A DNA stretch of 64,000 nucleotides from Dysgonomonadaceae bacterium PH5-43 (lineage in GTDB: Bacteria > Bacteroidota > Bacteroidia > Bacteroidales > Azobacteroidaceae). Position 1 is the stretch's first letter, and every line of letters starts with the position of its first letter. The position numbers and the translations under genes were made by a program. Positions 15,534-24,301 of this stretch are shown piece by piece. The stretch lies in assembly GCA_029916745.1 (NCBI GenBank), contig JARXWK010000002.1:94984-158983 (forward strand). Reading direction: 5' to 3'. Under the pieces are notes generated by a model. That model did not search any database. It worked only from the letters and a program-made list of their open reading frames with translations, and was not told where the DNA came from.

Positions 15534-16864
15534 TATTAATATACAACGCAGAAATAATAAATGAAGGAGCCCGATATAGGGCTTCGGTTTTAATAGAAGG
15601 AAAGAGAATAAAGAATATTTTCAGAGGTGCAGTGCCGGAAGATATTCTTAGTAGTGTTGACGTTGTTAATGCTGAAGGATTGTTATTACTGCCAGGAGCC
15701 ATAGATGACCAAGTGCATTTTCGTGAACCCGGACTTACACATAAAGGCAATATATATACCGAATCGAAAGCTGCGGTAGCTGGTGGCATAACTTCTTTTA
15801 TGGATATGCCTAACACGCAACCTCAAACAACTACAGTTGAGGCTTTGAATGATAAATTTGATAGAGCTGCCGAATCATCTCTTGCTAACTACTCTTTCTT
15901 TATAGGAGCGACTAATGATAATATCGACGAATTGAAAAAAGAGGGAGCAAAGAGAGCTGCCGCTGTTAAACTGTTTATGGGTTCGTCTACAGGTAATATG
16001 TTGGTAGATAACACCGATACTCTTAATGGAATATTTTCAGAAATAGATATGGTTATTGCCGCTCATTGCGAAAGCGAAGAGGTAATAAAATCTAATAAAG
16101 AACAATACATACAAGAATTTGGTGATGATCTGGATATAACTTTCCATTCCAAGATAAGGAGTTGCGAGGCTTGTTACGAATCGTCGTCAAAAGCAGTAGC
16201 GTTGGCAAAAGAGCGTAATGCTCGTTTGCATCTGTTTCATCTTTCTACAGCTAAAGAGATGGAACTGTTAGAGGCTAAGCCATTAAAAGAAAAACGTATT
16301 ACAGGCGAAGTATGTGTTCATCATCTTTGGTTTACCGATGAAGATTATGCTCGTTTAGGTAATAGAATAAAATGGAATCCTTCGGTAAAAACAAAAGCAG
16401 ATAGAGATGCTTTACGTCAAGCCTTAATTGATGGAAGGTTAGATGTGGTTGCTACCGACCACGCTCCCCATACTTGGGAAGAGAAACAGGGTAATGTATT
16501 TCAGGCTGCTTCAGGTGGGCCGATGGTACAACACGCTCTAACTGTTATGCTTGAGCTTTGTAGTCAGGGTGTGTTCACTCCTGAACTTGTAGTTGAGAAA
16601 ATGGCTCACGCTCCTGCCGAATTATTTAATATAAAAGATAGAGGATATATCAGAGAGGGTTATTATGCCGATTTGGTTTTAGTATCTCCTAATACTCCGT
16701 GGACAGTAACTAAAGATACTTTGTTGTATAAATGTGGTTGGTCGCCTTTAGAGGGTGCAATCTTTAACAATAAGGTTGTGAAAACTTTTGTAAACGGAAG
16801 TTTAGTCTATAACGAAGGATATATTGATGAACACTTTAGAGGAATGGAATTATGTTGCAAATAA
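15530..16864 (+). CDS. pyrC: Dihydroorotase
   Basis: This enzyme closes carbamoyl-aspartate to dihydroorotate in pyrimidine synthesis. At 444 residues it is a class I (AllB/PyrC-like) amidohydrolase: DDQVHFREPG (62-71), the lysine in AAAVKLFMGSSTG for the bridging carboxylate, His ligands in AAHCESEE and LFHLSTAKE, and the catalytic Asp in ATDHAPH. The first motif reads DxQVHFR instead of the usual DxHVHxR, so one metal-ligand histidine is replaced by Gln; I believe this is normal in Bacteroidales. It overlaps the genes on both sides (4 and 13 bp). Confidence 0.9.
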   Translation: MILIYNAEIINEGARYRASVLIEGKRIKNIFRGAVPEDILSSVDVVNAEGLLLLPGAIDDQVHFREPGLTHKGNIYTESKAAVAGGITSFMDMPNTQPQTTTVEALNDKFDRAAESSLANYSFFIGATNDNIDELKKEGAKRAAAVKLFMGSSTGNMLVDNTDTLNGIFSEIDMVIAAHCESEEVIKSNKEQYIQEFGDDLDITFHSKIRSCEACYESSSKAVALAKERNARLHLFHLSTAKEMELLEAKPLKEKRITGEVCVHHLWFTDEDYARLGNRIKWNPSVKTKADRDALRQALIDGRLDVVATDHAPHTWEEKQGNVFQAASGGPMVQHALTVMLELCSQGVFTPELVVEKMAHAPAELFNIKDRGYIREGYYADLVLVSPNTPWTVTKDTLLYKCGWSPLEGAIFNNKVVKTFVNGSLVYNEGYIDEHFRGMELCCK

Positions 16865-17427
16865 AAGATACAATAGTAAGTTTAGATTTGTTAGAAGAAT
16901 ACTTTCTGTGCGACCTATCGGTATGTAAAGGTATTTGTTGTGTGGAGGGAGATTCTGGAGCTCCTGTTGAAGAAGAGGAAATAGCTGAGCTTGAAAAAGT
17001 TCTACCTATAGTATGGGACGATTTATCGCCAAAAGCAAAAGAACTTATAGAGAAACAAGGCGTGGTTTATCTTGATGAAGACGGTGAATATGTTACTTCT
17101 ATTGTTGATGGAGAAGATTGCGTATTTACTTGTTATGATGAGAAGGGGTACTGCAAATGTGCTATCGAAAAAGCTTACAGAGAAGGTAAAACCGATTACT
17201 ATAAACCAATATCGTGTCATTTATACCCTGTTCGTGTGGCTAAATATAATAGCTTTCGAGCGGTGAATGTACATACTTGGAGTGTTTGTGGTGCTGCCAG
17301 AGCTTTGGGTAAGAAAGAAAACCTTAGAGTTTATCAATTCCTTAAAGAACCTCTTATAAGAAAATTTGGAGAAGATTGGTATGAACATTTGCAGCAAGCA
17401 GCCAAAGAGCTACAACAAGCCGATTGA
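16852..17427 (+). CDS. DUF3109 family protein
   Basis: A 191-residue cysteine-rich protein of the DUF3109 family, typical of Bacteroidota and of unknown function. It has an early cluster CDLSVCKGICCVEGDSGAP (20-38) and later cysteines in DCVFTCYDEKGYCKCAIEKA and in SCHLYP, plus one in WSVCGAA, a pattern that suggests bound metal, probably zinc or an iron-sulfur cluster. It overlaps pyrC by 13 bp and is the last gene of the three-gene set. Its stop codon abuts, with no intervening base, the stop codon of the convergent Omp85-like gene. Confidence 0.85.
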   Translation: MLQIKDTIVSLDLLEEYFLCDLSVCKGICCVEGDSGAPVEEEEIAELEKVLPIVWDDLSPKAKELIEKQGVVYLDEDGEYVTSIVDGEDCVFTCYDEKGYCKCAIEKAYREGKTDYYKPISCHLYPVRVAKYNSFRAVNVHTWSVCGAARALGKKENLRVYQFLKEPLIRKFGEDWYEHLQQAAKELQQAD

Positions 17428-19755
17428 TTAGAATGGATACCCCACGGCTATATGCCAAGCAAAGTTTCTGTTTAAGTTAGGATTTAATATAGCCCACTTT
17501 TTTCTACCCGAACGGGCAGGGTCGTAAGCTTTGAAACCACCATCTAAGCGAATGAGGAAGTAATCGAAGTCTAAGCGCAACCCTAATCCGTAGCCAAGCG
17601 CAATTTCTTTATAGAAAGAATCGAAACGAAATTTGCCGCCTTCTTGGTCTTCGTAATCTTTGATAGTCCATATATTACCGGCATCAATAAATGCGGCAGC
17701 TTCAAACTTCCAGAAAAAACGAGTGCGATATTCTATACTTAAGTCTAACTTTATATCTCCTGATTGGTGGAAGAAGTTAGATTCAGAGTTAGACTTATAG
17801 CTACCAGGACCTAATTCTCGTACCGACCAAGCTCTAACGCTATTGGCTCCTCCCGAATAATATCTTTTCTCAAAAGGTAACATTTTTGAGTTACCGTAAG
17901 GAATCCCTATCCCGAAGCCAGCTCTCCAAGCTATTGTGTTTTGATTATCGATAACTATAGTTTTAGAATAATCTATATCTCCCTTTACAAATTGTGCAAA
18001 ATATGTTCCGAATAGCTCGAACGAACCTATGTTGTCTTTTTTTCTATCCAAAAGATGACTTACTCCATATAAAACATTACCAGCCGACTCTACCGAAAAA
18101 CGGAAAGAATGTGCACCTTTACGCTTTTGAGATGGATTGTAAGTAGAATGAGTATAAGAGTAATTAGTGCTAACAATAAATTGATCGGTATATCCGAAAT
18201 ACTTAGCATTAGATGGCAGGCTATTCATAAAATCGTCATTCTTGTAGGGCAGATAAACATAATCGATGTCTAATAAATCGAGTTGATGTTTTACAGAGTT
18301 GCGTTGAAGTCCTTCCCATTTGTAGCGCAAGCTTGCCGATAATATAGTTCGGTCGTATTCGGGTCGAGTTTGATAGTTGTAACTCAAAGAAAGTTCGGTA
18401 GACGTTCTCATTCTTCGAGTAAACGAATTTTTTGTAAAAGGCATCAAAAACTTAGGAGTATGTATAGAGGCCTCACCTCCAAGTTCGAAGTAAGGATTAA
18501 GGTTGCGAAGAGCTTCATAAGCTCCTCTTACTTTTAAGTTGAAAACTTCAGAGCCTCTAAATAAATTACGATGAGTATATCCTATGGTGCTTGCAATGCC
18601 TAAGTCGCCTGCTGTATTAGTGCCTTCGACAGAGAAAGAAATTGCTTGTTTCTTTGCTGGTATCGCAACAATGTGGCAATCAAGAAAGCACGAATCGTTT
18701 CTTTGCTTTTCTTCGTATTGTATATGTATGTTGTTTAATGCTTGTAGATTAGAAAAGGAAGAATATGTGTAATCTTCTCTTAATTGAGAAAATTCTCTTT
18801 CGGGAGTTAAAAAACTATTGTTTAGTAAAGTACTCGTTCTTAACGATGGTTTATTGCCAGTGTAATAGATAGTGTATTCTCCTTTTGTAATACTATCTCT
18901 CTTTATAGGTTCTGCAGGGTTAAGAATACTAAGAGGGTCGTTGTTTAAATAAATATATACATTGTCGTAATAATATTTAGGGTATGTAGTTGAGTCTTTG
19001 TGTGGTTTTAGCTTTAACTCTAAATCTACAGCATTGATGTTTAACGTACTGTCGGCATCGAAATAAAAGTTGTCTTTATAAAAAGAGTAGTAACCATTAT
19101 TCCTTAAAATACTTGATAATCGTTGTCGTTCGTTGTCTAACTGTTCTCTATCAAACAGCATACCTTCTTTAATTCTTGAAGCTTTGTTAGACGATGAGTT
19201 TTCTAAAACATTATTAACAATAGTATCTTCTATTAAGGTGGAATAGTTTCTTATAACATAAGGTGTGTTACCTTTAATGTCGTAAACAACATCAACTTTT
19301 TTGTTTTTATAAATGATTTTAGAAGTAACATCTACATTTATGTAACCTTTGTTTATGAAAAGTTTTTCGAACTCGTGGTCGGTCTTTGCAACTAATGTAG
19401 AATCAAAGATAACAGGAGGTTCGCCTATTTTATGTATAAGTTTATTTATCCACTTTGTCGTATCTTTCCCCGCAAGATTATACACTTGAAACATAGTTTT
19501 GTTTATTCCAAACATTTTGTAGTTAGGTTGTTGTCTAACGTGCGACTTCAATTCCATACTTTTATATCCGTCTATGTTTGAATTGATTTTTACTTTATCT
19601 AAAAGATACTCGTCTTCGGGAATAAATTTGGTAGAACTGCAAGAGTTAAGGCTCAATAAGGACATTGTAATAAACACAGAAAATATTATTCTTAGTGTAT
19701 ATCTTAATATTCTGAAAGAAGAATTACTTTTGTTGTATAAATCTATTTCTACCAT
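17428..19755 (-). CDS. Omp85/TamA-like outer-membrane lipoprotein
   Basis: A 775-residue member of the BamA/TamA superfamily. It begins with a hydrophobic segment and a lipobox (LLSLNSC, Cys near 38), so it is probably lipid-anchored. POTRA-like repeats occupy about 70-350 and a 16-strand type barrel the last 400 residues, with the signature RYYSGGANSVRAW (VRGF box variant) and a terminal aromatic (YPF). Such proteins insert or export other envelope proteins. The gene is single; a -7 box TATCTTTG lies at 19776-19783 on its strand, overlapping the promoter region of the divergent methyltransferase gene. Confidence 0.85.
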   Translation of the reverse strand: MVEIDLYNKSNSSFRILRYTLRIIFSVFITMSLLSLNSCSSTKFIPEDEYLLDKVKINSNIDGYKSMELKSHVRQQPNYKMFGINKTMFQVYNLAGKDTTKWINKLIHKIGEPPVIFDSTLVAKTDHEFEKLFINKGYINVDVTSKIIYKNKKVDVVYDIKGNTPYVIRNYSTLIEDTIVNNVLENSSSNKASRIKEGMLFDREQLDNERQRLSSILRNNGYYSFYKDNFYFDADSTLNINAVDLELKLKPHKDSTTYPKYYYDNVYIYLNNDPLSILNPAEPIKRDSITKGEYTIYYTGNKPSLRTSTLLNNSFLTPEREFSQLREDYTYSSFSNLQALNNIHIQYEEKQRNDSCFLDCHIVAIPAKKQAISFSVEGTNTAGDLGIASTIGYTHRNLFRGSEVFNLKVRGAYEALRNLNPYFELGGEASIHTPKFLMPFTKNSFTRRMRTSTELSLSYNYQTRPEYDRTILSASLRYKWEGLQRNSVKHQLDLLDIDYVYLPYKNDDFMNSLPSNAKYFGYTDQFIVSTNYSYTHSTYNPSQKRKGAHSFRFSVESAGNVLYGVSHLLDRKKDNIGSFELFGTYFAQFVKGDIDYSKTIVIDNQNTIAWRAGFGIGIPYGNSKMLPFEKRYYSGGANSVRAWSVRELGPGSYKSNSESNFFHQSGDIKLDLSIEYRTRFFWKFEAAAFIDAGNIWTIKDYEDQEGGKFRFDSFYKEIALGYGLGLRLDFDYFLIRLDGGFKAYDPARSGRKKWAILNPNLNRNFAWHIAVGYPF

Positions 19756-19805
19756 TAAACTTATCTAATTTCGTACAAAGATAAGCTTATTACAAAATAG
19801 TTTTT

Positions 19806-19813
19806 TAGTTTTG
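19806..19813 (+). promoter_or_regulatory. -7 box of the TrmH-type gene
   Basis: TAGTTTTG matches TAnnTTTG and overlaps the in-frame TTG at 19811. That TTG therefore cannot be the start codon, and the ATG at 19835 is chosen. Confidence 0.45.
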
Positions 19814-19834
19814 TCAAATAAAAGTTGTATTAAA

Positions 19835-20593
19835 ATGATAAGTAAGAATAAAATTAAATTTATTAAGTCGTTAGAAAAGAAGAAAAACAGACAAGAGTTG
19901 AGGCTGTTTTTAGCCGAAGGGAATAAGCTTGTAGAAGATATTTTGCCATACTTTAGCTGCGAATTACTTATCGCTAAGCCCTCGTGGATAGATACGCATA
20001 ATGTTAAGGCTAAAGAAATGATAGTGGCAGAAACAGGGGATATAGAAAAAGTTAGCTTGTTAAAAACGCCCCAAGATGTGGTAGCTGTATTTGCTTGGTC
20101 GGATAAAGAGCTTAACAATACAGAATTGCAAAACGATTTAACTCTACTGTTAGAAGATATTCAAGATCCGGGTAATTTGGGAACCATTATAAGGATAGCC
20201 GATTGGTTTGGAATTAAAAATATTATTTGCAGTAGAGATTCGGTCGATGTATATAATCCTAAAGTAGTGCAAGCAACTATGGGAGCTATAGCTCGGGTTA
20301 ATGTGTTTTATTCGTCATTGCAAGCCGTGATAGAAGAAAATAAAGATTTGCCAGTATACGGAACTTTTTTAGACGGAGAAGATATTTATAAAGAAGAAGT
20401 ATCGAGCACGGGCTTTATAGTAATGGGAAATGAAGGTAATGGTATTAGCAAAAGCTTGGAGTCATATATAAATAAACGATTGTTTGTGCCTAACTATCCT
20501 CCAGGCACTACATCGTCAGAGTCGCTTAATGTGGCAGTTGCTACTGCTGTTGTTTGTGCTGAGTTTAGACGTAGACAAATCTATTCTGTTTAA
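19835..20593 (+). CDS. TrmH/SpoU family RNA 2'-O-methyltransferase
   Basis: A 252-residue SPOUT methyltransferase that should methylate ribose in rRNA or tRNA using S-adenosylmethionine. The N-terminal 90 residues form the substrate-binding part. Motif 1 is LLEDIQDPGNLGTIIRIAD, motif 2 GFIVMGNEGNGIS and motif 3 VPNYPPGTTSSESLNVAVA, making the trefoil-knot site. The target base cannot be told (RlmB- and TrmH-like forms look alike). The frame is open 8 codons upstream but the promoter excludes that start. Repeat copy B lies downstream. Confidence 0.9.
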   Translation: MISKNKIKFIKSLEKKKNRQELRLFLAEGNKLVEDILPYFSCELLIAKPSWIDTHNVKAKEMIVAETGDIEKVSLLKTPQDVVAVFAWSDKELNNTELQNDLTLLLEDIQDPGNLGTIIRIADWFGIKNIICSRDSVDVYNPKVVQATMGAIARVNVFYSSLQAVIEENKDLPVYGTFLDGEDIYKEEVSSTGFIVMGNEGNGISKSLESYINKRLFVPNYPPGTTSSESLNVAVATAVVCAEFRRRQIYSV

Positions 20594-20678
20594 TAAAATC
20601 TAATATTTAGGGTATAAAGTTCTTTGTAACTCCTAAACAAACAAAATTAATCAGGGGTAAAAGTATAAATCTTTCTTC

Positions 20679-21184
20679 CTTTTTGCTATTTCGCCCAAAT
20701 TCTCGACATTTTCTCTACTTACTTATTTTCACAAGACTACTCTTCTTGATATTATTTTGATATTATATACCCTTTGCTTAATTCATAAAGCGGAGGCAAG
20801 AGGGTAAGCAAACAACCCCAATAGGCAACTATCTGTAATTCCTTAACTCTCGGAGAAGAGCGTAAAATTTAGCGTGTGGACAAATGGACGGCTCTATCTC
20901 TCCTGAGAAACACTTCACCGCTTATTAGCAGAACCTCCTTATCGTTGTTACTAAAGAGGCGTGCTGTTTCTTATAAGATACCCCTTGCTGCTCTTAGTAG
21001 ATACCCCTCGTCGTTCTTAGTAGAAAGGCGTGCTGTTTCTTAGTAGAGACCCGATGCCGCTCTTTATATAACCGCCTAATCTCTCTTAGTAGAACCACCC
21101 CGTCGTTCTTAGTAGAGACACCTCGCCTTTCTACTAAGAGAGAGAAGGGGTCTCTTAGTAGAGAGACGACCCTAAGTGAAGCTT
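20679..21184 (-). repeat. 500-bp dispersed repeat, copy B
   Basis: Inverted relative to copies A and C; it ends on this strand with GACCCTAAGTGAAGCTT. The unit next to that end is inverted (CTTTCTACTAAGAGAGAG then TCTCTTAGTAGAGAG), making a hairpin, as in C and D. The unique segment is close to that of copy C by eye. Confidence 0.9.
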
Positions 21185-21252
21185 TTATTTTTGCGCTTTA
21201 TAAAGTGCTGTATTTGAGGTTGTTTATTCTAATCGAATAAGGTTCGAAATAG
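21185..21252 (-). repeat. Extension of repeat copy B shared only with copy D
   Basis: It contains the near-palindrome GCGCTTTATAAAGTGC and ends ATAAGGTTCGAAATAG. The same sequence follows copy D (50100-50167) with few changes, but it is absent beside copies A and C. Confidence 0.75.
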
Positions 21253-21282
21253 CTATAATGACAGAGCTATGCTTTTTTGAAT

Positions 21283-21675
21283 TTATGATATTTTATCAGG
21301 CAGTAACAATATTCTACTAATCACAGGTTGTCCACTGCCGAGTTTCGCCGACAACAAGTCTATTCCGTCTAAGATATAAATATTTACCTCGTCTCCAGAA
21401 CTAACACTCCCGAACTCGTTCATATTTAATAGTTCTTCCACAGTTGCATCTGGGTTAACGGCCGCCTTGTCTTTTAATAGATTGAGCAAAGCTCTGGGTT
21501 GTATATATTCTTTTAATAAAATAATAACACCATTGAAGAACGATGTCGAATGAGTTTCCTGATTGAGAGGAGAAACAGATACAAGTCTGTTGCTTTCGTC
21601 TATCTCTATGTAGTGGAGCTTGTACAGCTTATCGTAGGGCGAACAAGTATAGTGGGCTGCAAATCTTTTTACCAT
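21283..21675 (-). CDS. Conserved hypothetical protein (130 aa), paired with a DUF3078 gene
   Basis: A 130-residue soluble protein without recognised domain. The N-terminus (MVKRFAAHYTCSPYDKLYKLHYIEI) looks like a beta-hairpin start and the middle contains TVEELLNMNEFGSVSSGDEVNIYILDGIDL. It overlaps the end of the DUF3078 gene by 7 bp and is thus made from the same message. I recall no function. Its position suggests a job linked to the outer-membrane protein, but it has no signal peptide. Confidence 0.6.
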   Translation of the reverse strand: MVKRFAAHYTCSPYDKLYKLHYIEIDESNRLVSVSPLNQETHSTSFFNGVIILLKEYIQPRALLNLLKDKAAVNPDATVEELLNMNEFGSVSSGDEVNIYILDGIDLLSAKLGSGQPVISRILLLPDKIS

Positions 21676-22970
21676 TTGTAATCGAAGCCAAAGCTTAACA
21701 CTTGGTTAAGTTGAAAAAATCCTAAATCATCATCTTTCTTTTTGCTGTCGTCAAATATTGCATATATAAATAAACGAACAGAAAAGTATTGTGTTAAGGC
21801 AAAATTGATATTATTCTCTGATTCAATTAAAACTCTTTCGTAATTGGTGAAAAACTTAAAACGAGAAGAAAAAGATAATTGCCTATTTACGGTCATTTCA
21901 TATTTTGAATTAATAGAAGACCCTAAGTCTATTTTGTGTTTCTTCCCTTCGTCTATTCCGTGTCTTGTGGGTTTTATATCATCATCGAAAATCCACTTAG
22001 ACTGAACAGTTAGAGGAGATACGTCTATTGTAAGTTTGTATTTTTTATATCTGTTGCTGTTGAATTTCTTTTGGTTTTCGTATTTCATACCAAAGATACC
22101 CATATTTATTTGAGTAGGAGAAAAGAAATTTGAAGTATACTCTTTCGGGTTGCCTTTAGAGTGGGCAAACAGTTGAGTTTTTATTTCTAAGTTTGAAGAA
22201 TAATACCATTTATCGTTGAAAGCTCGTATGCCAAAGTCGGAGTAAGTACGAAATAAATCTTCTCCCACCTTAATCTTCTCGTCTTTAGATTTGTTTAGGC
22301 TAAGTTTCCATTCTATAAAGTTGTTGAATTTAATTTTATTCTTCTTATAGTTGATATTCATATTTTGTATAGATAGTAGGTTGAAGTTAGAAGAACCTCC
22401 GCTCGACCAGTTATCGCTTATCTCTGTCTGAGTAATCTTTAGCGAATTACTACCACTTACTATCCAATATCGTATTTTAGGAGTGTATCTTGCATTCTCG
22501 TCTATCATACTCTTGTCTATTTCTATATCTTCGGGTTCTACCTTGAATATACTTTCTAACAAGTTAGGCTTAATCTTTTCAACCTGTTCTATTTCGTTGA
22601 TTTCTTTATGAGAATGTTTTATTTTGTCTGGATTTTCGGATATAAACTTACGGTAAGCTTTTTCTCTGAAAGGGGTTTTCCCTAATACGTATATGTTTGT
22701 AGATAGAATGGAGTCTTTTTGAGGTAAATCCAATATAGTTTTTCTTACTATAGAATCTTTAGGTAGAGTAATTGTAGAGTCGAAACTAAACTTACCATCG
22801 AACATAGGAGTTAGAAGATAAGGATTGATAGTAGGGATTACTGTGTTGGTTGTAATTACAGAATCAGGTACAATGTCAACGTTGTCTTGAGCCTTCGCAT
22901 AAGAAAACGAAAGCAAAACACACAGCAAAAATGTAATCAAGATATTGTTTTTAGAAATATAAAAAAACAT
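21669..22970 (-). CDS. DUF3078 family outer-membrane protein
   Basis: A 433-residue protein with a signal peptide (cut near AKAQD at 28). The C-terminal 270 residues are alternating beta strands ending in an aromatic (DYKW) and fit a small outer-membrane barrel of the DUF3078 family, which is confined to Bacteroidota and has no known function. Characteristic parts are TQTEISDNWSSGGSSNFNLL and FFSPTQINMGIFGMKYE. It is divergent from the aminotransferase gene, with about 108 bp between. Confidence 0.8.
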   Translation of the reverse strand: MFFYISKNNILITFLLCVLLSFSYAKAQDNVDIVPDSVITTNTVIPTINPYLLTPMFDGKFSFDSTITLPKDSIVRKTILDLPQKDSILSTNIYVLGKTPFREKAYRKFISENPDKIKHSHKEINEIEQVEKIKPNLLESIFKVEPEDIEIDKSMIDENARYTPKIRYWIVSGSNSLKITQTEISDNWSSGGSSNFNLLSIQNMNINYKKNKIKFNNFIEWKLSLNKSKDEKIKVGEDLFRTYSDFGIRAFNDKWYYSSNLEIKTQLFAHSKGNPKEYTSNFFSPTQINMGIFGMKYENQKKFNSNRYKKYKLTIDVSPLTVQSKWIFDDDIKPTRHGIDEGKKHKIDLGSSINSKYEMTVNRQLSFSSRFKFFTNYERVLIESENNINFALTQYFSVRLFIYAIFDDSKKKDDDLGFFQLNQVLSFGFDYKW

Positions 22971-23007
22971 TGTTACGAATCTTTAAACTGCGAAATTAAG
23001 GATTAAT

Positions 23008-23038
23008 TTTGTTATAACAATGAAATCTTTTACTTTTG
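23008..23038 (+). promoter_or_regulatory. Promoter of the aminotransferase-permease-switch gene run
   Basis: TTTG (23008-23011), a 19-bp spacer and TACTTTTG (23031-23038). It is the only clear consensus promoter I see before the co-directional genes 23079-35851, although internal promoters are likely. Confidence 0.6.
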
Positions 23039-23078
23039 TGAACTTATACTTATAACAACATAGAAATAAATTGTAATT

Positions 23079-24290
23079 ATGCCCGAAATTTCAATTCGAG
23101 GAAAGGAGATGCCTGCATCTCCAATTCGTAAGTTAGCACCTCTGTCTGATTCGGCAAAGGCAAGAGGTCTTAAGGTGTATCACTTAAATATAGGACAGCC
23201 AGATATTCAAACTCCAGAAGAAGGTTTAGAGGCCGTTCGTAATATTGACAGAAAGATATTGGAATACAGTCCGAGTGATGGCTTTTTGAGCTTTAGACAA
23301 AAGTTAGTACATTATTATTCAAAATTCAATATAAATGTAACGGCTGACGATATAATTGTAACTACAGGAGGTTCGGAAGCTGTATTGTTTGCGTTTTTAG
23401 CTTGTCTTAATCCTGGCGATGAGATTATTGTGCCAGAGCCTTCGTATGCTAACTATATGGCTTTTGCAATTTCGGCAGGTGCTATTATTCGTTCGGTCCC
23501 TTCTTGTATCGAAAATGGATTTGCGCTTCCTCCTATAGAAAAGTTTGAAGAGTTAATTAACGAACGTACAAAAGGTATTTTAATTTGTAATCCTAACAAT
23601 CCTACAGGATATTTGTATACTCGTTCAGAAATGAATCAGATACGAAATTTGGTAAAAAAACATAATCTGTATTTGTTTTCAGATGAGGTTTATCGCGAAT
23701 TTATTTATACCGCATCTCCTTATATCAGTGCATTGCATCTTGATGGAATAGAAGATAATGTTGTGTTGATAGATTCTGTGTCTAAACGATATAGCGAATG
23801 TGGTATACGTGAGGGAATGTTGATTACACGTAATAAAGAGCTTAGAAAAACAGTGATGAAGTTTTGCCAAGCACGACTAAGTCCACCTCTTTTGGGTCAG
23901 ATAGTAGCTGAGGCGTCTTTAGATGCATCGGAAGATTATATGAGAGGAGTGTACGATGAATATCTTGAGCGTCGTAACTTCTTAGTAGGAGCATTGAATA
24001 AAATTCCAGGAGTGTATTCTCCTATCCCTATGGGAGCCTTCTATACTATAGCAAGCTTACCAGTTGATAATGCTGATGATTTTTGCGCTTGGTGTTTGTC
24101 GGATTTTGAATATGAAGGACAAACCGTGTTTATGGCTCCAGCATCAGGGTTTTATACAAATCCATCATTAGGAAGAAATGAAGTGCGTATAGCGTATGTT
24201 CTAAAAAAAGAAGAACTTCAAAAAGCTATGATAGTGTTGGAGAAAGCTTTGGAGCAATATAAAAAAGAGAAACAAAAAGCGCGCGACTAA
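23079..24290 (+). CDS. PLP-dependent class I aminotransferase
   Basis: A 403-residue fold-type I aminotransferase of the aspartate aminotransferase family. It has the glycine-rich TTGGSEAVLFAF near 95, the NPNNPTG motif (ICNPNNPTGYLYT) near 170, DEVYREF near 205, the PLP lysine in DSVSKRYSECGIREG near 236 and the C-terminal substrate Arg in GRNEVRIAYV. The donor and acceptor cannot be told by sequence alone; aspartate or an aromatic/branched amino acid are likely. The gene ends 11 bp before the LolC-like gene. Confidence 0.88.
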   Translation: MPEISIRGKEMPASPIRKLAPLSDSAKARGLKVYHLNIGQPDIQTPEEGLEAVRNIDRKILEYSPSDGFLSFRQKLVHYYSKFNINVTADDIIVTTGGSEAVLFAFLACLNPGDEIIVPEPSYANYMAFAISAGAIIRSVPSCIENGFALPPIEKFEELINERTKGILICNPNNPTGYLYTRSEMNQIRNLVKKHNLYLFSDEVYREFIYTASPYISALHLDGIEDNVVLIDSVSKRYSECGIREGMLITRNKELRKTVMKFCQARLSPPLLGQIVAEASLDASEDYMRGVYDEYLERRNFLVGALNKIPGVYSPIPMGAFYTIASLPVDNADDFCAWCLSDFEYEGQTVFMAPASGFYTNPSLGRNEVRIAYVLKKEELQKAMIVLEKALEQYKKEKQKARD

Positions 24291-24301
24291 AATATCAACA
24301 A

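Larger units (their letters stand above)
20594..21282. other. Convergent intergenic stretch holding repeat copy B
   Basis: No gene is seen. It lies between two convergent genes and consists almost wholly of the 500-bp repeat (20679-21184) and its 68-bp extension shared with copy D. Confidence 0.6.
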
